Positions 1-6,264 of a stretch of 12,388 nt of DNA are shown here, piece by piece. A program made the position numbers and the translations under genes. The notes under the pieces are model-generated. The model did no database searches. It saw nothing but the letters and a program-made list of their open reading frames with translations, and had not been told where the DNA came from. Within the stretch, counting starts at the first letter, position 1; each line of letters begins with the position of its first letter. Source of the DNA: Streptosporangiaceae bacterium (GTDB taxonomy: Bacteria; Actinomycetota; Actinomycetes; Streptosporangiales; Streptosporangiaceae); the NCBI GenBank assembly GCA_030041195.1, contig JASHOI010000440.1, positions 1 to 12,388 of the forward strand, in the 5' to 3' direction.

Positions 1-62
1 ACACGTTCCAGTTCTAGCCCGGTATTTCGCAACTCGGCATGCCATTTTTCTCGGAAGTGTTG

Positions 63-94
63 CCGTCACCTCTTCCGGTCCTCACCTCTTCCGG
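63..94. repeat. 16-bp tandem duplication (2 copies)
   Basis: On the minus strand the unit CCGGAAGAGGTGAGGA (94-79) is followed directly by CCGGAAGAGGTGACGG (78-63), identical at 14 of 16 positions. The period is not a multiple of three, so the second copy is read in another frame and supplies the TGA that ends the small SHOCT-like ORF. Slippage duplication is the simplest explanation. Confidence 0.7.
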
Positions 95-224
95 CCTCGA
101 GCACGGCATCGGACAGCAGGTCATACTCCTCTCGGGTCAGCTCCCCTCGCGCGTAAGCCGCGGTGACATCGTCGTAGGAGTTGGGGACTGCCGCCCGTGG
201 GTCTTCCTGGGCTCTTGCCGCCAT
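66..224 (-). CDS. Small SHOCT-like protein (52 aa), hypothetical
   Basis: A short minus-strand frame of 52 codons starts at ATG 224-222 and stops at TGA 68-66. Its core, AYARGELTREEYDLLSDAV, has the amphipathic 'YxxGxLTxEEYxxL' look of SHOCT or DUF1707-type short helical domains, which are common in actinomycetes and usually of unknown function. It begins 38 bp after the MFS stop codon on the same strand, so it could be the last gene of that transcript. There is no convincing Shine-Dalgarno sequence before the ATG, which lowers confidence. The C-terminal codons lie in a 16-bp tandem duplication that shifts the reading frame into an early stop, so the C-terminus may have been shortened recently. 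The family assignment is inference from the motif alone. Confidence 0.42.
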   Translation of the reverse strand: MAARAQEDPRAAVPNSYDDVTAAYARGELTREEYDLLSDAVLEAGRGEDRKR

Positions 225-262
225 GTCTGGATGCGGCGCGTTGTCGCGACTAACTCCGCCAA

Positions 263-1477
263 CTATGTTGCAGCCGCATGCTGCTGCGGCACTCGCAGTG
301 CTCGCAGGCCCGCCACGGCCAGGCCCGCCATTACGCCGGCGGCTATCGCAGCCACCACGAATCCGCCGTGCGCGCCGGAGGTGTCCACCACCCAGCCGGC
401 CGCCGCCGCGGCGCTGGCCGAACCCGCCGCGGTGGCCGAGTTCAGCCAGACAAAGGCCTGGGTGAGCACGGCCTGGTGGACAGCTGCTTCGGCCAGCACC
501 GAGCAGAGGATCAGAATCAGCGGGATCGCCAGGCCGGTCAGCACGATGCCGAACCCCAGTTCAAAGGGCGAGCCGGCCACGAGCAACGGCAGGCAGCCGA
601 TCGCCAGTCCGGCCGCGGTCACCGCCAGTTGCACCCGCCCAGCTGTGCGCCACCGATGGAGCCCGTACAGCCAGCCGGCCAGCACGCTGGCGCAACCAGA
701 AACCGTGAACAGCAGAGCAGCGGTTCCCGCCGCGCCGTGCTCGACCGCGAACGCGGTCACTGAGATCTGCATGGCGCCGAAGAACCCGCCGATGGCCAGG
801 TTCACGCCGACCAGGACCGCAAATCCGGGCCGCAGCAGCGAGTGGCCCGCACGGCGCCGGACCGCGGCGCCGGATGCCGGCGGCGCGGTGCGGCGCCGCG
901 CGGCAAAGCACAATCCGCCGGCCACCACCAAGGCGCCTGCCAGCACCGTGCCGGCCGCCGGGTACCCGCTGGCGCCGAGGATGCTGACCAGGACCGGACC
1001 GGTCAGGTAGGCCAGCTCGTTGGCCAGCGATTCCAGCGCAAACGCGGTGGGCAACGCCGCGGCTCGCTCGTCGCGCAGCAGCGCCGCCCAGCGCGCCGCG
1101 GACAGCGCGCCAAGCTGGGGGATGGTGGCGCCGACCACTACCCCGCCGACCGTCATCAGCCAGTCCGGGGTGCCGGTCGCTACCAGGGCCAGCAGCGTGC
1201 CCACCGCCGCGGCATGGGCCAGCAGCACGGGCGGCAGCACCCGGGTCTGGCCGAAGCGGTCGATCAGCCGGGCCAGTTGCGGCCCGGCCACTGCCTCGGC
1301 AACAGCGAACCCGCCGGTCACCAGACCGGCCGTGGTATACGAGCCGGTCCGAGCGTGGACCAGCCAGACGATGCCCAGGCCGGTCATCGCGATGCCGACG
1401 CGGCCGATGGCAGCAGTAAGGAAGAAGGCGGCAGCGCCGGGGGCGCGCAACAGGGTGCGGTAGGTCGCCGATGACAT
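263..1477 (-). CDS. MFS transporter, 12-TM type
   Basis: Predicted 404-aa inner-membrane permease of the major facilitator superfamily. The start chosen is ATG 1477, giving MSSATYRTLLRAPG and then the first hydrophobic segment. The open frame runs 40 codons further upstream, but that part is Arg/Pro-rich and does not look like protein. Hydrophobic segments come in two halves, separated near the middle by a basic Ala/Arg-rich loop (AARRRTAPPASGAAVRRR). This fits 6+6 topology. The loop after the second TM reads ARLIDRFGQTRV, a recognisable form of MFS motif A. A weak GGGA lies about 8 nt upstream of the start. The substrate cannot be told; drug/metabolite efflux is the usual annotation for this family. 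It is divergent from the kinase-AlbA_2 gene, separated by 519 bp, and may be co-transcribed with the small downstream ORF. Confidence 0.88.
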   Translation of the reverse strand: MSSATYRTLLRAPGAAAFFLTAAIGRVGIAMTGLGIVWLVHARTGSYTTAGLVTGGFAVAEAVAGPQLARLIDRFGQTRVLPPVLLAHAAAVGTLLALVATGTPDWLMTVGGVVVGATIPQLGALSAARWAALLRDERAAALPTAFALESLANELAYLTGPVLVSILGASGYPAAGTVLAGALVVAGGLCFAARRRTAPPASGAAVRRRAGHSLLRPGFAVLVGVNLAIGGFFGAMQISVTAFAVEHGAAGTAALLFTVSGCASVLAGWLYGLHRWRTAGRVQLAVTAAGLAIGCLPLLVAGSPFELGFGIVLTGLAIPLILILCSVLAEAAVHQAVLTQAFVWLNSATAAGSASAAAAAGWVVDTSGAHGGFVVAAIAAGVMAGLAVAGLRALRVPQQHAAAT

Positions 1478-1575
1478 GACGTGTCCCGTTCGCTGCGCGG
1501 CGGGGCGGACCACCCGGGGTCGTCGGCGCCCAGAATTTACCGACCCGTGGTCGTCACCTGGAACCGTCCACTGGT

Positions 1576-1605
1576 GGCGTGGGGCGGGGACACGCACCCC
1601 ACGCC
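1576..1605. repeat. Inverted repeat upstream of MFS gene
   Basis: GGCGTGGGG (1576-1584) and CCCCACGCC (1597-1605) form a perfect 9-bp dyad around a 12-nt centre. It lies about 100-130 bp upstream of the MFS start, so it could be an operator or a leader hairpin. No owner can be assigned. Confidence 0.5.
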
Positions 1606-1826
1606 GGCTCCATCACCGGGGCAGAGGCCTTTCGAGGCCGTCTCGGTTGATCTGGTTCAGACATCACGAGCGTAGGCACCCGGGACGATGCATGTCCAGG
1701 CAGTGCGGCGCGGAAAGTTGCACATAAATGCGGGGGCAGTCCTTTATCTGTGCTGGATTCACGAGCAGCGCACCCCCTAATCAGCCCTCAATTGGTCCGC
1801 AAGAAAGACCATTGCGCCGACTTAGC

Positions 1827-1899
1827 CATACGGGCGCAGGGGTCCACTCATTCATGAGCAGCACTCTGAGGTTGTGGCTCATGAGTTTTCGCCCGTATG
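1827..1899 (+). promoter_or_regulatory. Nested large dyad/hairpin upstream of kinase-helicase operon
   Basis: Outer arms CATACGGGCG (1827-1836) and CGCCCGTATG (1890-1899) are a perfect 10-bp inverted repeat. Inside them, ACTCA (1846-1850) plus TGAGC (1855-1859), split by TTCA, pair with GCTCATGAGT (1877-1886). A further CAC (1862-1864) can pair with GTG (1874-1876). The whole can fold as one interrupted stem of about 18 pairs, or the arms can act as protein-binding half sites. It ends about 97 bp before the kinase-AlbA_2 start. Function is unknown: operator, structured leader or small RNA are all possible. Confidence 0.6.
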
Positions 1900-1996
1900 C
1901 ACACCCGCAGACCCTGGTTCGCGTCCTCTATATGTAGAAGATGCACCGGCTATGGCGCAATTTTCCGCTCCTGCCGTGGATGGAGGCCTGACGATC

Positions 1997-3352
1997 ATGG
2001 AGATCCAGGCAAACGAAGAACTTCAGCCAGGAGATGTCCTGCAAGCGGGACGGTATGAAATCAAGCAGCTGCTGAGGTCCGCGCCTGACAAGAATGTCTA
2101 TCTGGCACAAGACCGCAGGCTCGCTTGCCAGGTCGCCGTGGACGTGTTCTCCAGCAACAACGCGATCTTGCCCAATGGCCTGACCGTCAGCGCATGGGAG
2201 GCGCGCGTCTTGGGCCAGCTCGGCAATCACCCGAACATCGCCACCGCCCATGACTACTGGGAAGAGGGCAAGACCGCCGTAATGGCTACCCGCTACCTCT
2301 CCGGCGGAACCCTGCAGGACCTCATCGTGCGATCACAACACGCCGGGCAAGGGTTGCCGACCGAGAGAATCCTGCAGCTCTCGGCCGAGATCGCCCGCGG
2401 GCTCGCGCATATCCACAGCCGCCGCATCCTGTACCGCGACCTCCAGCCGCGCAACGTACTGCTCGACGAGTGGGGCGTCGTTCACCTGGTGGATTTCGAC
2501 ACCGCAGTATTGCTCGGCGAACGCGATGTCAGCGACCTGTCGCAGCGCCCCGTGATCGACTACATGGCCCCCGAGCTAACGGACGGCGCAATCGCCGACG
2601 AGCGTGCCGACCTGTACTCGCTTGGAGCGACGATCTATGCGATGGCCGCCGGGCACGCACCGTTCGCCGGGACCCGCGAGGAGATCCTCGCAGCCCGGAG
2701 CGCTGGCCCGCCTCCGCCCCTTGACCGAGGCGATCTGCCCGAGACCCTGCGCGGCCTTATTTCCAGCCTGCTGGCATTCGAGCCCGAACAGCGACCCGTG
2801 AGCGCGACCTATGTCGTTGAGCAGCTCGATGACCTCAGCGCTGCCCGTGCCGAAATCGGGCGACTGCTGGCGGGAGATGAAACAGCAAGGCTTGAGTTCA
2901 AGGCTTCGCTCCGCACGCCGACCAGGACGCTGACACCGGAGGAAAGGAGCAACCTGAGCAGCCTCCAGCGCGATCTTGAGCATGAGGTTCTCAAAACGAT
3001 CGCGGCGTTTCTCAATACGGGAGGCGGGACGCTCGTTATCGGAGTCGCCGACGATCGCTCGATCATCGGCATCGAGGTTGATTACCCAAGTACCAGAAAA
3101 TCGGCTGATGGCTGGTGCCTGACCTTCGACGATCTCGTCTCGAAGCACTTGGGCAATGGGGTGATGAACGCCATCGACCTTCGGCTGGAGCCGTGGCAAG
3201 AGCGCACGATCGCGATTGTCAGATGCGACAAGCGCGAGGATCCGATCCTGCTGGATGACGAGGGATTCTTCGTGAGGCGTACTGCCTCGACGGTGAAGCT
3301 GTCCACGCGCGAAGCGCTCGCCTGGTGCCACGAAAGGTGGGGCCAGTCTTGA
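1997..3352 (+). CDS. Protein kinase-like domain fused to AlbA_2 (Schlafen-type) domain
   Basis: A 451-aa protein starting at ATG 1997, chosen because GGAGG lies 10 nt upstream; the frame is open to a GTG at 1874 and an ATG at 1952, but those have weaker sites. Residues about 18-278 form a Ser/Thr-kinase fold. Seen there: the alphaC Glu region (WEARVLGQL, about 67-75), YRDLQPRN in place of HRDLKPxN (146-153, catalytic Asp148 and Asn153 kept), DFD in place of DFG (166-168), APE (191-193) and the alphaF DLYSLG. All three loop glycines are replaced (LLRSAPDKNVYLA) and the VAIK lysine is Asp49 (VAVDVF). Lys32, in PDKNVY, sits where WNK kinases keep their relocated lysine. Residues about 295-435 match AlbA_2: LEFKASL (299-305), NTGGGTLVIGVADD (340-353) and FFVRRTAST (424-432). 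No TM segment is seen. The gene overlaps the helicase gene by 4 nt. Activity as a kinase is inference. Confidence 0.87.
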   Translation: MEIQANEELQPGDVLQAGRYEIKQLLRSAPDKNVYLAQDRRLACQVAVDVFSSNNAILPNGLTVSAWEARVLGQLGNHPNIATAHDYWEEGKTAVMATRYLSGGTLQDLIVRSQHAGQGLPTERILQLSAEIARGLAHIHSRRILYRDLQPRNVLLDEWGVVHLVDFDTAVLLGERDVSDLSQRPVIDYMAPELTDGAIADERADLYSLGATIYAMAAGHAPFAGTREEILAARSAGPPPPLDRGDLPETLRGLISSLLAFEPEQRPVSATYVVEQLDDLSAARAEIGRLLAGDETARLEFKASLRTPTRTLTPEERSNLSSLQRDLEHEVLKTIAAFLNTGGGTLVIGVADDRSIIGIEVDYPSTRKSADGWCLTFDDLVSKHLGNGVMNAIDLRLEPWQERTIAIVRCDKREDPILLDDEGFFVRRTASTVKLSTREALAWCHERWGQS

Positions 3353-6081
3353 CCAGTTCCGCTGCACCACAGCTTGAGGGGGATGCGCGTGCGGCGGTGC
3401 TGCACCGGGGTTCGCATCTGCAGATCATCGCGTCGGCGGGTTCGGGCAAGACCGAGGTGGTTGCGCAGCGGTTCGCGCAGCTGATGGCCGACGGCGCCGA
3501 CCCGGCCGGGATCATCGCGTTCACGTTCACCGAACGGGCCGCGGACGAGCTCAAGGCCCGTATCTCGGCCCGGGTCGAGGAAAAGCTCGGCCCCGCCTCG
3601 CTCGACAAGCTCGGCGCAGCGTTCGTGGGCACGATCCATTCCTACTGTTTCCGCCTGCTGCAGCAGCACGTGCCGCGGTATGAGACCTTCGACGTCCTGG
3701 ACGAGCGGCGGCTGACCGCGTTCTTGTGCCGCGAAGAGCCCGCGCTGCACCTGCGCGACCTGACCGGCAAGGTGTTCACCTCAATCAAGGCCTTCCTGGA
3801 AAACCTGGAAGTCGTCGAGAACGAGCTCATCCCGCTCCAGCAACTCGACGACCCGTTCAAGGCCATGGCCGGGAAGTTCTACGAGCTGCTCGAGCAGTTC
3901 CGGCTGCTGAGCTACGGGCAGTTGATCTCCCGCGCCGTGGCCGAACTGGAAAAGCGGGATGTGGCGGCCGGCGTGCACGCCACGCTGCGGCACCTGATCG
4001 TGGACGAGTACCAGGACGTCAACCCGGCACAGGAGCGGCTGATCCGGCTGCTCACCGGCCCGCGGGTGGAGCTGTGCGTGGTCGGCGACGACGACCAGGC
4101 CATCTACCAGTGGCGCGGCTCGGACGTCCGCAACATCACCGAGTTCACCGCCCGCTACCCCCGGGTGCGCACGTTCACGATCACGGTCAACCGGCGCAGC
4201 CGGCCGCACATCGTCGCTGCTGCTTCCTCGTTCGCGAACTCGATCCCGGGCCGGCTGGACAAGCAGATGAGCGCGCACCGGCCGGCCGCCGGGACAGAGG
4301 TGGTGACCTGGGCCGCAGACACCGAGGCCGACGAGGCCGAGCGGATCGCCGAGACCATCAAACGGCTGCACGCCGCGGGGCTGCCGTACCGCAGCATCGC
4401 GGTCCTGGTCCGCACCCGGGCCGCCTACCCGCGGCTGCTCGAGGCGTTCGACGCCCACGGCCTGCCGGTCCAGCCCGCCGGGCGCACCGGGCTGTTCACC
4501 CGACCCGAAGCGCAGATGTTCGGCAAGACCTACGCCTGGCTGGTCGACCACCGCTGGTCGTCCGAGCCCTACGCCTGGGGTGAAGTCCCGACCGATGACG
4601 AGGTCTTTGATGGCTACCGCGACCTGTACGGCCTGGACGACCTGCAGGACAAGCACGTGCGGGAACGGCTGGAAGCCCTCAAGGCCAGCGTGCCCAGCGA
4701 GGACCGGCCGGTCAGCCTGGTCGCCGACTTCTACGAACTGCTCGGCGACCTCGGCGTCGTCGGCTGGAACGCCGACGACCTGATCACCAGCTCCCGCCTC
4801 GGCACCCTCGCCCGGTGCTCGTCGATCCTGGCCGACTACGAGGCCGTCCGGCGGCGCAGCAGGCCGCACCCGGAGGAAGCCGGCGCCCAGACCGGCGGCC
4901 AGGACCGCGGCAACTGGTACTACATGAACCTGGCGATCTACATCGCCAACTACGCCAAGGGCGCCTACGAGGACTTCGACGGCGAGCCCGACATGCTGGT
5001 CGACGCCGTCGACCTGACCACGATCCACAAGGCCAAGGGCCTGGAGTGGTCCGCCGTGTTCGTGCCGTCGCTGACCAAAAAGCGCTTCCCATCGTCACGG
5101 ACCGGCCAGCCCCGCGACTGGCTGGTCCCGCGGCACCTGTTCAGCCCGCAGCGCTACGAGGGCTCCGACGCCGACGAGCGGCGGCTGTTCTACGTCGCGA
5201 TGACCAGGGCACGCGACTGGCTGTCGCTGTCCCGCCACGAGCGCATCACCCGCAACCACGTCGGCGCCTCCCCCTACCACCACGAAATCACCGGCCACGC
5301 CGCCGAACTGCCGCTCCCCTTGCCGCCCGTGCAAGCCTCCCGGAACGGGGACGCCGACGACCCGGTCACGCTGACGTTCAGCGAGCTGGCGGCGTACCGC
5401 GCCTGCGGGTTCTCCTACCGGCTCCGCACCGTGCTCGGGTTCCAGCCGTTCCTCGCGCCGGAACTGGGCTACGGCAAGGCCGTGCATCACATCCTGCGCG
5501 CGGTCGCCGAGTACACGATGCGGCACGGGTACCCGCCCGACGGCCAGCAGATCGGCCGGATGCTGGATGAGGGCTTCTTCCTGCCCGCCGCCAGCAAAAC
5601 CGCCCACCACCAGCTCAAGGAGGCCGCCCGCCAGCTCGTCCACTCCTATGTGACGGAGTACGACGACGACCTGCGCCGGGTGTGGGAAACCGAGCGGCCC
5701 TTCGAGCTGCACCTCCCGGACGCGATCATCAGCGGCCGCTCCGACGTGATCCTGGACCTCCACGACGGCGAGCTGCGGTCCCTGGCGATCGTCGACTACA
5801 AGACCTCCGCCGACCCCGAAGCCGGTGACGACTACGCGCTGCAGCTCGCCATCTACACCGACGCCGGGCGGCGCGAGGGACTGCCGATCGAGGCCGCCTA
5901 CATCCATGACCTCAAGGCCGCCGACCGCCAGCCCGTCGACGTCTCCCCCGCCGCCATCACTGCCAGCGAGGAAACCGTCGAGACCTCGGTGACCGGCCTG
6001 CGCCAGCGCGTCTTCCACGCCAGCCCCGGACCCCGCTGCCGCCGCTGCGACGTGCACAGCCTGTGCCGGTGGGCCAGATAA
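3349..6081 (+). CDS. UvrD/PcrA-like ATP-dependent helicase with C-terminal PD-(D/E)XK nuclease
   Basis: A 910-aa superfamily 1A DNA helicase-nuclease. The start chosen is TTG 3349, which overlaps the kinase-gene stop as TTGA and has AAAGGTGGGG upstream; GTG 3325 or 3337 are alternatives. Visible motifs (numbered from the TTG): Walker A ASAGSGKT (28-35); Ia, FTFTERAADELK; II, VDEYQD (218-223); III, GDDDQAIYQWRG (246-257); IV, VNRRSRP; V, TTIHKAKGLEW (557-567); VI, YVAMTRAR (615-622). The C-terminal about 230 residues are a PDDEXK_1 (AddB/Cas4-like) nuclease: HH at 713-714, GRSD with Asp799, VDYK with Asp816/Lys818, and Gln832. Cys686, Cys897, Cys900 and Cys906 match the 4Fe-4S-binding pattern of AddB/Cas4. 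All key residues are present, so it should unwind and cut DNA. It is translationally coupled to the kinase-AlbA_2 gene. A general repair role cannot be excluded. Confidence 0.93.
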   Translation: MTSSAAPQLEGDARAAVLHRGSHLQIIASAGSGKTEVVAQRFAQLMADGADPAGIIAFTFTERAADELKARISARVEEKLGPASLDKLGAAFVGTIHSYCFRLLQQHVPRYETFDVLDERRLTAFLCREEPALHLRDLTGKVFTSIKAFLENLEVVENELIPLQQLDDPFKAMAGKFYELLEQFRLLSYGQLISRAVAELEKRDVAAGVHATLRHLIVDEYQDVNPAQERLIRLLTGPRVELCVVGDDDQAIYQWRGSDVRNITEFTARYPRVRTFTITVNRRSRPHIVAAASSFANSIPGRLDKQMSAHRPAAGTEVVTWAADTEADEAERIAETIKRLHAAGLPYRSIAVLVRTRAAYPRLLEAFDAHGLPVQPAGRTGLFTRPEAQMFGKTYAWLVDHRWSSEPYAWGEVPTDDEVFDGYRDLYGLDDLQDKHVRERLEALKASVPSEDRPVSLVADFYELLGDLGVVGWNADDLITSSRLGTLARCSSILADYEAVRRRSRPHPEEAGAQTGGQDRGNWYYMNLAIYIANYAKGAYEDFDGEPDMLVDAVDLTTIHKAKGLEWSAVFVPSLTKKRFPSSRTGQPRDWLVPRHLFSPQRYEGSDADERRLFYVAMTRARDWLSLSRHERITRNHVGASPYHHEITGHAAELPLPLPPVQASRNGDADDPVTLTFSELAAYRACGFSYRLRTVLGFQPFLAPELGYGKAVHHILRAVAEYTMRHGYPPDGQQIGRMLDEGFFLPAASKTAHHQLKEAARQLVHSYVTEYDDDLRRVWETERPFELHLPDAIISGRSDVILDLHDGELRSLAIVDYKTSADPEAGDDYALQLAIYTDAGRREGLPIEAAYIHDLKAADRQPVDVSPAAITASEETVETSVTGLRQRVFHASPGPRCRRCDVHSLCRWAR

Positions 6082-6123
6082 CCACCTTCAACGAGCCACG
6101 CCCTTATCCGCACTGTTTTCCCG

Positions 6124-6135
6124 TGACAAATGTCA
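6124..6135 (+). promoter_or_regulatory. Candidate operator TGACA-AA-TGTCA
   Basis: A perfect 5-2-5 palindrome lies 130 bp before the MMPL start and 43 bp after the helicase stop. TACGAT at 6154-6159 could be a -10 box, placing the palindrome across the -35 region with no good -35 of its own, as in an activator- or repressor-controlled promoter. No regulator gene is adjacent. The remaining sequence between 6082 and 6264 shows no gene and no clear terminator. Confidence 0.4.
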
Positions 6136-6264
6136 GATGCGGGCCCGACTACGTACGATGCCATCCGTTTTGCGTAGAGTTGGGGGTGTTGGCACTCCTG
6201 CGCCTTGCCTGTCGCCGTTAACTGCGAGCTAACCGAAAGCAGCAAGCCACATGGATACCCTCCG

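Larger units (their letters stand above)
1478..1996. other. 519-bp divergent intergenic region
   Basis: No credible gene is seen here. The part from about 1660 to 1960 is visibly richer in A/T than the flanking genes. It must hold the promoters of the MFS gene (leftward) and of the kinase-AlbA_2 operon (rightward). TATATG at 1929-1934 could be a -10 box for the rightward gene, but no matching -35 is evident. GGAGG at 1982-1986 is a good ribosome binding site 10 nt before ATG 1997. Two inverted repeats (1576-1605 and 1827-1899) are listed separately. Confidence 0.6.

Noticed and set aside
39..1010. Open frame of 323 codons on the plus strand, antisense to the MFS gene
   Set aside because: It is Ala/Pro/Arg-rich without domain features; the minus-strand MFS frame accounts for the codon pattern.
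1640..1680. TPP-riboswitch-like stretch (TTGATCTGG followed by GCGTAGG)
   Set aside because: The resemblance is limited to the P4/P5 side. The CTGAGA box and the pairing CCAG arm are missing, and no thiamine-related gene follows.
1874..1996. Upstream starts (GTG 1874, ATG 1952) for the kinase-AlbA_2 gene
   Set aside because: GTG 1874 falls inside the nested dyad, neither has a good ribosome binding site, and ATG 1997 has GGAGG at proper distance and begins just before the kinase fold.
3781..5028. Open frame of 415 codons on the minus strand, antisense to the helicase gene
   Set aside because: It is low-complexity Val/Gly/Asp-rich, has no recognisable motif and is explained by high GC in the third codon position of the helicase gene. 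The same applies to the minus-strand frame at 5095-6057.
1997..6081. Gabija, BREX/Pgl or AddAB/RecBCD assignment for the kinase-helicase pair
   Set aside because: There is no OLD/TOPRIM partner (GajA), no PglX/Z or BrxC-like gene, and no second helicase-nuclease subunit. Only individual domains are shared.
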